Assembly: GCF_002080045.1 (NCBI RefSeq)
Contig: NZ_MUIN01000002.1
Location: 249,251-313,250, forward strand
From: Pseudomonas sp. Bc-h
Lineage (GTDB): Bacteria > Pseudomonadota > Gammaproteobacteria > Pseudomonadales > Pseudomonadaceae
Length of the DNA: 64,000 bases
Direction of reading: 5' to 3'
Under the pieces are notes generated by a model. The model saw nothing but the letters and a program-made list of their open reading frames with translations, was not told where the DNA came from and did no database searches. Below are positions 43,029 through 51,209 of this stretch, piece by piece. Made by a program: the position numbers and the translations under genes. Numbering within the stretch: position 1 is the stretch's first letter; the number at the start of each line of letters is the position of its first letter.

Positions 43029-43634
43029 ATGATGAAATTTTTGATGAGGACAGCGCTTCTTTCCTTGGCGGTCGCCGGAGTGAGCGCGTTTGCGAAGCCA
43101 CTCGATGATCCACATGCGCCTCCGCCCTCCCCTGAATCTTTGAAACGTCTCCTGAGCATGATCAACGAGCGCTTAGAGATTGCGGACCTAGTAGCGCTCA
43201 CCAAATGGGATAGCGCACAACCTGTTCAGGACAGTGACAGAGAGTCGACGGTGATCGCCGATGCAAAACGGCAGGCTGCGAGCTATGCAATCGCGAAAAA
43301 CGAGGCGGCTCAAATGATGGCAGCCCAGATTGAAGCGAACAAACTCGTTCAATACGGTTTGCTCTCGATATGGCACTCGGATGGAAAGGCCCCGCTGACT
43401 AAGCGACCAGACTTGAAAAATCAAATCCGTCCTCGCCTGGATGCACTGCAGACCGGACTGCTGCAGCAATACGCAGAATTCAGCCCATTCAGAGCTGATC
43501 CAGCCTGCCCTCTCTGGATAAACCAGGAACTGCCGCAGTTGGCCAAAGATAAATTACACGAAATAGCACTGATTCGAGCCACGGGAGAGTTATGCACCCA
43601 ACAGCCCCACGCTACACCCGCTTTACCGCATTGA
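43029..43634 (+). CDS. Exported chorismate mutase, AroQ-gamma type
   Basis: This 201-residue protein has a signal peptide (residues 1-22, cleavage near 'VSAFA') and a larger helical chorismate mutase domain. Candidate active-site residues are Arg48 in 'MINERLEIADLVALTKW', Lys59 and Arg71 in 'SDRESTVI', with Glu102 and Gln108 in 'QIEANKLVQYG'. Cys in 'ADPACPLW' and 'GELCTQQ' probably form the disulfide typical of periplasmic AroQ-gamma. It would act on chorismate in the periplasm, a role still poorly understood. It follows the cytosolic chorismate mutase on the same strand. Confidence 0.87.
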   Translation: MMKFLMRTALLSLAVAGVSAFAKPLDDPHAPPPSPESLKRLLSMINERLEIADLVALTKWDSAQPVQDSDRESTVIADAKRQAASYAIAKNEAAQMMAAQIEANKLVQYGLLSIWHSDGKAPLTKRPDLKNQIRPRLDALQTGLLQQYAEFSPFRADPACPLWINQELPQLAKDKLHEIALIRATGELCTQQPHATPALPH

Positions 43635-43665
43635 TAGCATCCACCCTGTTGACAAGGTGAAGTAG

Positions 43666-44328
43666 ATGATCTGGCCTACGATCGATGAAGTACGCATGTT
43701 CACCCCGCTCCCAGCTGGCTACACTTGGGATTTCTTGAGGCACGACGAGATCGACACCGCCATAGCTTTTTTCAAGGCCTGGTTTCCTTCCATCTCGGTT
43801 GGTATGGGCAGTTCGTTCATGGACCGGACGTTCTACGAAGACAAGGTGATGGGCGCTGACCGCCATACAACCCCAATACTCGCTCTGGTCGTTCGCCACA
43901 ACGACGAAATCGTCGCTATCGCCACTTGGGAGAAAATTGACGGTCCAGATGTCATTTCAGGTCGAGTTGGCGCAGTGGCCAAGCCCCATCGACAATCCAA
44001 TCTAGCGGTTGCCGCTCAAGAGCTTGGCGAAAAGATGGGCAGACTTATGGGCGCAGGCCTGATCTACGGCATGGCAACCACCAGAACTCCCTATATGCAA
44101 CAAGCTCTGGAGCGGGCCGGTTATAAAGCAGTTGGTATAATGCCTGGCTTCGATCTTGAAGAAACTGAGCCGGGAACCCTGCTTCGCATCTATGAAGTCA
44201 TTTATGTCAAACAGCTCGCATCAGCCAGTGCATTCCTTGTGCCCTTGCACCAGAACTTCACGCCAGCCGTTGCTAGACTTTACACACAAATCTTCGAGGA
44301 TAATCCGAAAAATTTTAGTTCACAGTGA
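43666..44328 (+). CDS. GNAT-like N-acyltransferase, tentative
   Basis: The 220-residue protein has a weak GNAT-like pattern. 'GRVGAVAKPHRQSNLAVAAQ' could be the acetyl-CoA pyrophosphate region, and 'YMQQALERAGYKAVGIMPGF' resembles the usual C-terminal helix and strand. Similarity is by pattern only, so a different function is possible. It starts 31 bp after the exported chorismate mutase on the same strand and may be in one transcript with it. ATG 43666 is preceded by AAGGTGAAG. Confidence 0.6.
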   Translation: MIWPTIDEVRMFTPLPAGYTWDFLRHDEIDTAIAFFKAWFPSISVGMGSSFMDRTFYEDKVMGADRHTTPILALVVRHNDEIVAIATWEKIDGPDVISGRVGAVAKPHRQSNLAVAAQELGEKMGRLMGAGLIYGMATTRTPYMQQALERAGYKAVGIMPGFDLEETEPGTLLRIYEVIYVKQLASASAFLVPLHQNFTPAVARLYTQIFEDNPKNFSSQ

Positions 44329-44561
44329 GTTTATTGTTAATTGCGGATACCCCATAGCAGAAATGAGTTCATCTTGCCGCGCTTAAGATGCCTCACTTGC
44401 TTGTTTTGGACGGGCAGTTTGCTCAGATCGTGTGAAGGACAAGTCAGGGATGACAACCGGCTGTGCCTCGCCCCGTGATCCAGTTTGCAGGGCGATGGAT
44501 GAAGCGATCTTACAGACCCTAACGTTTATCCGTTGTTCTATAAATGAGCCGAGGAAGATAA

Positions 44562-45785
44562 ATGCGAAAAATATTGATTGTCGGAGCCGGCCAGTCTGGA
44601 CTTCAGTTAGCGCTTGGACTGCAGTCAGCTGGTTATTCAGTGACGTTAATTAGCAATCGGACCGCTGAGGAGATTAGAAATGGAAATATTCTTTCAACTC
44701 AATGTCTCTTCGGCGCCTCGCTGAGCTATGAGCATAGCCAGGGTTTGGATTTTTGGTCAGAGGTCGCTCCGAAAATTACAGGAGTAGGTGTTTCTATAAA
44801 TGATGGCCAAGGGCGGCGAGCAGTCAATTGGGTGGGTAGTCTGGATCGTCCCGCCCAATCTGTCGATCAGCGCTTGAAAATGTCTCAGTGGCTCGCCTTG
44901 TTCGCAGAGAGAGGTGGAGAGGTTGTGATCCGGGAAGTCACTCCAGAAATATTGAGCAAGTTTGGGCGTGATTTTGATTTAACCTTAGTAGCATCTGGTA
45001 GAGGCAAATTATCTACACTTTTTAAACGTGACGAAGCTAGATCAACATTTAGTACAGCTCAACGATCACTCGCTGCGACTTATGTCCACGGGATGACTCC
45101 TCGCACAGAGGATAGATTAGAGTCTGTACAATGCAACTTGATACCTGGTATCGGCGAGCTTTTTGTGATGCCCTGTCACACTCTCACAGGGCGCTGCGAT
45201 ATTCTTTTGTGGGAAGCTGCCCCCGGAGGCCCTCTAGATTCATTCTCCGGAAACTTTACATCTAGCCAGCATCTCCAGCACACATTGGCGCTGATGAAGT
45301 GTTATACACCTTGGGAATATGATCGCGTGCAAAAAGTGCAACTCACAGATGCTAAAGCTACCTTGATCGGGTCTGTGACCCCAACCGTTCGACAACCCGT
45401 TGCTGAGATTAAACCCGGATTTTTCGCTTTGGCAATGGCCGACGTTGTCGTTACAAACGATCCGATCACCGGGCAAGGCGCGAATAACGCCGTTAAATGC
45501 GCGCAAGTGTACTTGGAGGCTATCATCCAGCAAGGCGATAAACCTTTTGATGATGAATTCATGCGTTGTACGTTTGAACGCTATTGGGAAGCTGTCGCCC
45601 CTTCTGTAAAATGGACCAATTCTATGCTGACACCACCTCCACCACACATCTTAGAACTCATGTTAGCAGCTGACAATGAACCACTTATTGCCAACCGTTT
45701 TGCCAACTGTTTTGACAATCCGTCAGATTTAGAAAACTGGTTTTTCAACCCTGTCAAATTTCATCACTATATAAGGGGCCTCTAA
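44562..45785 (+). CDS. Styrene/indole monooxygenase-like FAD protein (StyA family)
   Basis: This 407-residue protein resembles StyA, the FADH2-dependent epoxidase of two-component styrene/indole monooxygenases. The Rossmann motif is 'ILIVGAGQSGLQLALGLQ', and near the end 'DPITGQGANNAVKCAQVYLE' matches the StyA segment that contacts FAD. The length fits (StyA about 415). No StyB-like flavin reductase is next to it, so reduced FAD must come from elsewhere. The ATG follows GAGGAAGA. The gene is visibly AT-richer than its neighbours, a sign of recent acquisition. The substrate is unknown; an aromatic alkene or indole-like compound is the family guess. Confidence 0.83.
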   Translation: MRKILIVGAGQSGLQLALGLQSAGYSVTLISNRTAEEIRNGNILSTQCLFGASLSYEHSQGLDFWSEVAPKITGVGVSINDGQGRRAVNWVGSLDRPAQSVDQRLKMSQWLALFAERGGEVVIREVTPEILSKFGRDFDLTLVASGRGKLSTLFKRDEARSTFSTAQRSLAATYVHGMTPRTEDRLESVQCNLIPGIGELFVMPCHTLTGRCDILLWEAAPGGPLDSFSGNFTSSQHLQHTLALMKCYTPWEYDRVQKVQLTDAKATLIGSVTPTVRQPVAEIKPGFFALAMADVVVTNDPITGQGANNAVKCAQVYLEAIIQQGDKPFDDEFMRCTFERYWEAVAPSVKWTNSMLTPPPPHILELMLAADNEPLIANRFANCFDNPSDLENWFFNPVKFHHYIRGL

Positions 45786-46175
45786 GGCGTCCTTCAAATT
45801 GAAGAGCACACATTACCCCGCCGAAACTTAAGCTTCGATGACTCGGAGTAGACTTGTACAATGGATCCACAGAATCAATCACACTCAAAAAATATTTTTA
45901 TACTTTTTCAAGTGAGGTTAGACAATTTTAAATATTAGGATCTTTCACTTGCGCCCCCACTTCTTGTACCAGCAATCGAAGCGATTTTGTTTTGATTGTC
46001 CATCATATCCGTAACTCCTGTGGTCTGCATTGAAGTTCAGCACCGACTGCTGAGTACGCGGTCGGTGCTACGGAATGCGACGAATAGATTAAGTGCACGG
46101 ACCTCTACAACGCGTGCATGCATGTTGGCCATCCATGTCTGTGTACATCGCCTGACAATTTCAACGCAGCGGTGC
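45786..46175. other. AT-rich gene-free region after the StyA-like gene
   Basis: In this 390-bp stretch short frames exist but none looks protein-like. It contains A/T runs around 45882-45912 that could fold, and a perfect hairpin at 46039-46069. Confidence 0.6.
46039..46069. terminator. 9-bp perfect hairpin between convergent genes
   Basis: AGCACCGAC (46039-46047) pairs with GTCGGTGCT (46061-46069) over 13 nt. It lies between the StyA-like gene and the converging broken AraC gene. It may be a terminator or a REP-type repeat; there is no U-tract. Confidence 0.4.
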
Positions 46176-47120
46176 TCAAGAACCACGGAACTCGCTAGGC
46201 GTCACGCCCACTTCACGACGAAATATCTGCGAGAAATGACTGGGGCTTGAGTAGCCGACCGCCAGCCCGACGTCGATGACACTAAGGCGGGTTTCCAGTA
46301 GCAGGTGCCGCGCACGAGCCATGCGTAAGCGAATGAAGTACTGCGATGGCGAAAGCCCGGTCGCACGCTTGAACAGGCGGCTGAAGTGGTACTCGCTCAA
46401 CTCGGCGACGCGGGCCAGCGTTGCCAGGCTGAATTCAGCGCTCAGATGTGCGCTCATGGCGTCAGTGACTTTGCGCAGCTTATAGACTTGCAAGGCGTTG
46501 ACTCAACGTCCAGGCTGGCTTTCAGCGAGATAGCTGCGCACCAAATGTACGGCGAGCGCCTGCGCCAGCGAGCGAGCAAAAAGAGCGCTGGGCGAGCGTT
46601 CCATAACCAATTCGGTGCGCAACTGCTCCATGAAAAACGCAATGCGCCCGTCCCGTGCTCCTGAAACATCGCGCAACCGCACAGGCCCTGCGTGGTGACC
46701 CCACAACTCTCGGGATGCATGCTCAATCAGCGGCAGCCCGAGATAAAGATGCATGACTTCAAAAGTATCACCTCCGTGTGTCTGCCAGCGCATTTCATAC
46801 GGCTCATCGGAACTGGTGAAGAAGAAATCGCCGGTGTTGACCTCCACAGCTTCCCACTCGCCACCCAATGCGCGCTCTTCCACCCTCGCCGCCCCGGCAA
46901 GAATTAGGACAAGCAGCGGTTCCACCACTGCCGGCACGAGAATGGGCTCAATGACGCTGCGATGGATGAACAGCTGAATCATAACTTCCTGGATTTCCAG
47001 GCGCGATTGTAACGCCTGGGTTTCCCCAGGCAGAAACTCGCCCATCGACTCGCCGGTGATGCGCAAGTTTTGGGAAGATGTCGACATCGGGTTCTGGAAA
47101 GTCTGCCCGGTGTTTGCCAT
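46176..47120 (-). pseudogene. AraC family regulator interrupted by an in-frame TGA
   Basis: The N-terminal part (47120 down to 46506, cupin sensor, 'EVNTGDFFFTSSDEPYEMRW') ends at TGA 46505-46503. The reading frame continues unchanged through 'VNALQVYKLRKVTDAMSAHL' into a full AraC helix-turn-helix ('FSLATLARVAELSEYHFSRL', 'VIDVGLAVGYSSPSHFSQIF'). Restoring one codon would give a normal regulator of about 315 residues. A nonsense mutation is the simplest explanation. Sequencing error, readthrough, or separate expression of the DNA-binding half from TTG 46493 are alternatives. It is divergent from the SDR at 47397. Confidence 0.8.
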
Positions 47121-47396
47121 GAACTCATCCTTTTCAGATTCGGCTGACAGGTCTCAGGGTCTTGCCCGTACTTCGCGTCATGGACACCGGCCCAATGATA
47201 TCGGGCTTTTCACGTCGGCTTAAATCCAGCACCGAACCTTCCCTTACTGGCATTCAGCGCAAAAGCCCGACAGCGTGGGCAATTTCACAAAAGCAGACCT
47301 CGCCTAGCTGCGAGACAGTGGGTCCGTCGCCGATGGCAGCGCCTCGCCGGCGCCAACACGGCTCACCCCTACTCGATCAAAACACAGGTGAACATC

Positions 47397-48161
47397 ATGA
47401 CCGACTTCAAGGACAACACCCCAAGCGAAGTGGCCGGTAAAGTGGCGCTGGTCACTGGCGCGGCCAGTGGCATTGGCAAGGCCATCGCACTATTGCTGCA
47501 TGCCCGCGGCGCTCAGGTCATTGCAGAAGATATAAACGTTGAGGTGGAAGCACTGGCCCGCCCTGGCTTGGTCCCTCTGGTGGCCGACATCACTCAGGAC
47601 GGGGCAGCCGAACGCGCGGTCGCCTTGGCTGTCGAGCAGTTCGGTCGGCTGGACATTCTGGTCAACAACGCCGGCATCATCATCAATAAATTGGTGATCG
47701 ACATGACCCGCGAAGATTGGGAGCGTATTCAGGCGGTCAATGCTACGGCGGCCTTTTTGCATAGCCGGGAGGCGATCAAAGCGATGATGCCCAACAGATC
47801 TGGATCGATTGTCAACATCGCGTCTTACGCCTCCTATTTCGCCTTCCCCACCATTGCCGCCTACACCGCCTCCAAAGGCGCGCTTGCACAACTTACGCGC
47901 ACCCTGGCGCTGGAGGTCATTGGCCACGGCATACGGGTCAATGCTATCGGTGTCGGAGATGTGGTGACCAACATCCTCAACAGTGTGGTCAACGATGGCC
48001 CTGCCTTTCTCGCACAACATGGCGAAGCCGCGCCGATTGGCCGCGCCGCCCAACCGGAAGAAATCGCCGAAGTGGTCGCGTTCATCGCCTCGGACCGGGC
48101 CAGCTTCATGGTCGGTTCGGTCGTCATGGCCGACGGCGGCATGACTGTCACAGCCGGCTGA
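47397..48161 (+). CDS. SDR family oxidoreductase
   Basis: This 254-residue classical SDR has 'ALVTGAASGIGKAIALLLHA', 'NNAGIIINK', the Ser in 'IVNIASYASY', 'YTASK' and 'SFMVGSVVMADGG'. ATG 47397 has AGGTGA at a good distance; GTG 47388 is in frame but less likely. It is divergent from the broken AraC gene, which may once have controlled it. The substrate is unknown. Confidence 0.9.
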   Translation: MTDFKDNTPSEVAGKVALVTGAASGIGKAIALLLHARGAQVIAEDINVEVEALARPGLVPLVADITQDGAAERAVALAVEQFGRLDILVNNAGIIINKLVIDMTREDWERIQAVNATAAFLHSREAIKAMMPNRSGSIVNIASYASYFAFPTIAAYTASKGALAQLTRTLALEVIGHGIRVNAIGVGDVVTNILNSVVNDGPAFLAQHGEAAPIGRAAQPEEIAEVVAFIASDRASFMVGSVVMADGGMTVTAG

Positions 48162-48321
48162 GCAGCAGCACAAATCCGCCGCACAACATGCTCGACAATC
48201 CAGATAGGATCAGGCAAACCTGCGGCAGTTTCGTCCTTACACTGCGGCACGCGGCTACGAAATCTGAAGGCACGCAACGGATGCAGATATTGGCCAAGGC
48301 AGGCCGCTCAGGTGAGCAACG

Positions 48322-48528
48322 TCAATGAGGACTTAAGAATGTGGAACGTAAGCGCGCACTGCTCGCTTCAATTGCCTCCATCCACCGCTTCAGCTCGGCG
48401 CTGGTGACGTTGCGGTCGCGGTGATTGACAGCTTTGAGTTTGCGGCGGTCGATGGCGACCAGAGTCTCGCCGAAAAACCAGGCAGGTTGGCGTTTTAGAG
48501 CATCGACGCTAGCCAGAGGCAAAGACAC
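48322..48528 (-). pseudogene. Transposase remnant (IS1182-type)
   Basis: The 68-residue frame contains 'PAWFFGETLVAIDRRKLKAV' and 'NHRDRNVTSAELKRWME', which match an internal segment of IS1182-family transposases. The rest of the gene and the element ends are missing. It is a decayed scar of a past insertion, with GC-rich sequence on one side and AT-rich sequence on the other. Confidence 0.7.
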
Positions 48529-48642
48529 GGAGCGCCTAGGGACTTGGCTGATATAAGGTGTAAATAACGACTTGATAGATTTGCCTCATATCAATCAATT
48601 GTCGCTAAAAATATTTAACTCCAATCATTCAGCTGTTACCCC

Positions 48643-48660
48643 CCGTCTCACATGAGACGG
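48643..48660. terminator. Hairpin next to the GlcG/HbpS-like stop codon
   Basis: CCGTCTCA (48643-48650) pairs with TGAGACGG (48653-48660) over a 2-nt loop, directly after the stop of the minus-strand gene ending at 48663. No clear T-run follows. Confidence 0.4.
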
Positions 48661-48662
48661 CT

Positions 48663-49193
48663 TTAGCGGACCTCAAAAAAGCTGCTGCCTGATAATGGCT
48701 GCAAGGCCGCTGCCGCGCGTTGTTCATGAGACTGCCCTGAGGCATAAGCCTTTAACGCCACAATTGCTATCGCATGATCATCGTCCAAACTGCCGCTACT
48801 GATGCCAATTGCGCCTAGTAATCCACTCTCGGATTGGATGGCGATGCCACCGTCCTCGACCTTCAACGTACCGATGAGATGATCCTCCCAGCGAATGGGC
48901 ATCTGGCCGCTATGAACTTCACCATTCAGTGCTTCGGCGTTTGCTAGCGGGGCACCGCCGGATTGCTGATGCAGCATTAGGCAAAGCCCTACCGATAAGG
49001 CGTTGAGCGCCTTGTATTTCGATTCCTCAACTCGTCCCGCCGGGGCGCCGTCCATACGTACCTGAGCGATCAGTTGCCCTTGCATGTCGACGACGGAAAT
49101 CGTGCACGGGCAGCCCGTGCGGTAGGCTTCGGTCTCAGCTGCAAAGATCATCTGCCGTGCAGCAACCAGAGTCAGTGTATTTAACTTCAGCAT
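48663..49193 (-). CDS. GlcG/HbpS family (DUF336) protein
   Basis: This 176-residue protein resembles the GlcG/HbpS fold: 'CTISVVDMQGQLIAQVRMDG' near residue 30, 'KYKALNALSV' and 'SESGLLGAIGISSGSLDDDH' near residue 130. Some relatives bind haem or cobalamin-like ligands; many have no known role. I start at ATG 49193 (MLKLNTLT); the frame extends a little further but not as family sequence. It lies 43 bp after a secreted alpha/beta hydrolase on the same strand, so the two may form an operon. Confidence 0.82.
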   Translation of the reverse strand: MLKLNTLTLVAARQMIFAAETEAYRTGCPCTISVVDMQGQLIAQVRMDGAPAGRVEESKYKALNALSVGLCLMLHQQSGGAPLANAEALNGEVHSGQMPIRWEDHLIGTLKVEDGGIAIQSESGLLGAIGISSGSLDDDHAIAIVALKAYASGQSHEQRAAAALQPLSGSSFFEVR

Positions 49194-49236
49194 GCAAACT
49201 CCTCGGGTGAAAAACGGCGCCAAATTAGCTTACTGA

Positions 49237-50031
49237 TCAGTGGGGACTGGCCCCATGCGCTGCTTGCCCGATCAGGTCAGCAATCTCGACGGGATGGGAG
49301 AGCAGTGACACATGGCTCGCAGGCAGTTCAATGGTGTGGGCATTCATACGCTTAGCCATGAACCGTTGCAGCTCAGGGTTAATAGTTCGGTCTTGAGTTG
49401 AGACGGCATACCAACTGGGTTTGCTCTGCCACGCAGCCGCATTGGTCTTGGCGGTGGTGATTGCCTTAGCGAACGGTTGTTGGACTGAAAACAGCACGTT
49501 GGCTTCCTGCTTGGGCAGGTCTCCAGCAAAATCTTGCACGAAGGCTGGCTGGGACAATGTGCCAAAACCGTCGGCGGACCACTGGAGTCCCTTGGCGGCA
49601 GGGGCTGGGGGGAATTGAGCGGCCAGGGCCGGATAATCTTCTCCGGCCTCTGGGGCACGTGCCGCGACATATACCAGACCTTTGACCTTGGGGTCTGCGC
49701 CAGCCTGGCTGATAACCATGCCTCCGTAAGAATGAGCGACGAGAATCGTCGGGCCATCCTGCAGGTCAAGCGTGCGCTTGACTGCGTCCACGTCGGCCTC
49801 GAGCGATGTTGTGGGATTTTGCACGGCTGTGACCTGGAAACCCTTAGCCTGTAGTAGCGGAATGACTTTTGACCAGCTTGATCCATCGGCATATAGGCCG
49901 TGCACTAGCACGATGTTCTTGACGTCGTGCTCCGCGACGATGCCATCATCGGGCGCTCTCTCCGCCGCCGAAACCGTGAGCGAAAGCGCTACGGCCAACA
50001 GGGTCGAACAGACTCCAACCTGCTTTTTCAT
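49237..50031 (-). CDS. Secreted alpha/beta hydrolase
   Basis: This 264-residue protein has a signal peptide (residues 1-22, ending 'TVSA') and an alpha/beta-hydrolase domain. The oxyanion region is 'IVLVHGLYADGSSW', the nucleophile is Ser101 in 'LVAHSYGGMVI' and the catalytic His is in 'LPASHVSLLSHP'. It is similar to periplasmic esterase-like proteins often annotated as alpha/beta hydrolase of the RsbQ/methylesterase type. A degraded copy of the TetR operator-like sequence lies upstream at 50308, so the downstream TetR gene may control it. Confidence 0.87.
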   Translation of the reverse strand: MKKQVGVCSTLLAVALSLTVSAAERAPDDGIVAEHDVKNIVLVHGLYADGSSWSKVIPLLQAKGFQVTAVQNPTTSLEADVDAVKRTLDLQDGPTILVAHSYGGMVISQAGADPKVKGLVYVAARAPEAGEDYPALAAQFPPAPAAKGLQWSADGFGTLSQPAFVQDFAGDLPKQEANVLFSVQQPFAKAITTAKTNAAAWQSKPSWYAVSTQDRTINPELQRFMAKRMNAHTIELPASHVSLLSHPVEIADLIGQAAHGASPH

Positions 50032-50348
50032 CGTGAACTCCAGTTTTAATTGAGGCGCTCAGCGCCAGGTCTTGATGTTGTATTAATTGCAATTTTCTTC
50101 GCGCAGGCAGCTTAGGCTTGGCCGCAGCGGGCATGTAAAACCACCGGCCTAATTGCCCGTCGCTGAGCTATTCTTTCTAAGGTCGATAACCGATCGTCTA
50201 GTGATGAACCCACCAAGATTGCTGTTTGAATATCGGCGGCGACTGAGTTGTGAGTGTCAGACGCCGCAGAAGGCAAACTATTCCAGGACGATCTGTTTTG
50301 AGTGGAACTACTAGAAAAAAGGAAGCTAGCCCAACGTCCTACTATGTT
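50032..50348. other. Gene-free region between the hydrolase and TetR genes
   Basis: In this 317-bp stretch I find no gene. It holds a partial operator: on the minus strand 50308-50316 reads TTCTAGTAG, the second half of the recurrent 14-bp sequence, preceded by T-rich sequence instead of CTACC. Confidence 0.55.
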
Positions 50349-50936
50349 TTAGTCGGTTGGAATCATGAATCTTTCGATCATTGGTAAGGTGATCGCGCTA
50401 AACATTTCAGGGTCGCCGTGGGCGCGCGCGGAGAGCATCGCGCCGTGGACGGTCGCTATGACCGTCTCCGCCTCGGTACGTGCATCGTTTGAAAGCGCTA
50501 GATAGCCTTGCGAGGCCCCTCGCTCAAGCACCAACGTTAGCCATGCTGACAGCGCCTCAAAATGAGCTCTTACTTCGACGACGATCGCTTCCGGCAGCAC
50601 CGGCATCTGGTTGGCGAGCAATGCGCACACACAGTAGCCCTTCGTGGCGTCGCCGATACAGCCCTGCCAGTAATTGATATAGGCGCGAAGTTGATCAGAA
50701 GGACCAGGGCTTAAACGTTCTATGTGGGTGACCCCTGCCTCGGCTTGCTGCCGATACTGGATAACAAGCGTCTGTACAAGGTCGACTTTGGTGGGAAAGT
50801 GGTGGTGAATGCTGGATTTTTGGATTCCCACAAACTCAGAGATGTCGGTGTAGCTGAAACTGCTGTAGCCGCCCGCGATGATCAGAGAGCGGGCACAGTC
50901 AAGAATTTCGTAATAAGCATTTGAGTAATTATCCAT
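50349..50936 (-). CDS. TetR/AcrR family regulator (paralogue of the 42-kb gene)
   Basis: The 195-residue protein closely resembles the product of 41692-42276: 'CARSLIIAGGYSSFSYTDIS', 'SIHHHFPTKVDLV', 'GYCVCALLANQ', 'ATVHGAMLSARA'. A TetR helix-turn-helix lies at residues about 25-50. CTACCTTCTAGTAG is 10 bp before its start, the same distance as in the paralogue. The two proteins probably recognise the same sites. Its neighbour on the same strand is the secreted hydrolase. Confidence 0.9.
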   Translation of the reverse strand: MDNYSNAYYEILDCARSLIIAGGYSSFSYTDISEFVGIQKSSIHHHFPTKVDLVQTLVIQYRQQAEAGVTHIERLSPGPSDQLRAYINYWQGCIGDATKGYCVCALLANQMPVLPEAIVVEVRAHFEALSAWLTLVLERGASQGYLALSNDARTEAETVIATVHGAMLSARAHGDPEMFSAITLPMIERFMIPTD

Positions 50937-50945
50937 GCCTGAAAC

Positions 50946-50959
50946 CTACCTTCTAGTAG
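50946..50959. promoter_or_regulatory. Operator copy CTACCTTCTAGTAG before the second TetR gene
   Basis: Exact copy of the sequence at 42287 and 42407, 10 bp before the TetR start. The preserved spacing supports autoregulation. Confidence 0.65.
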
Positions 50960-51209
50960 GGAGCCTGTCAAGCTCATGTACCGCCCCTTAGCTCGCCAGG
51001 GACCTGAGAATACGCGTCGCGATTTCGCTCATCAGATCGGCGAGGTGAGCGGGTAGCCGAACGTCAAGTTGTCAAGATTTGCCTCGCTAGTTTCGATTGA
51101 AGTCCCGCCCCTACCCGCTACTTTCCTGGCAAGAATCTGCACATCCCGCACTTAAGCAGCCCGTTAAGTGCGTATATCCGCATTAGGGTGTTTGATATGC
51201 GAGTGGCCG

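Noticed and set aside
42509..43204. 231-codon minus-strand frame
   Set aside because: Antisense to both chorismate mutase genes and spanning their promoter gap; no family features.
45996..46250. 84-codon plus-strand frame after the StyA-like gene
   Set aside because: Ser/Thr/Arg-rich, overlaps a hairpin and the converging AraC gene, no ribosome site.
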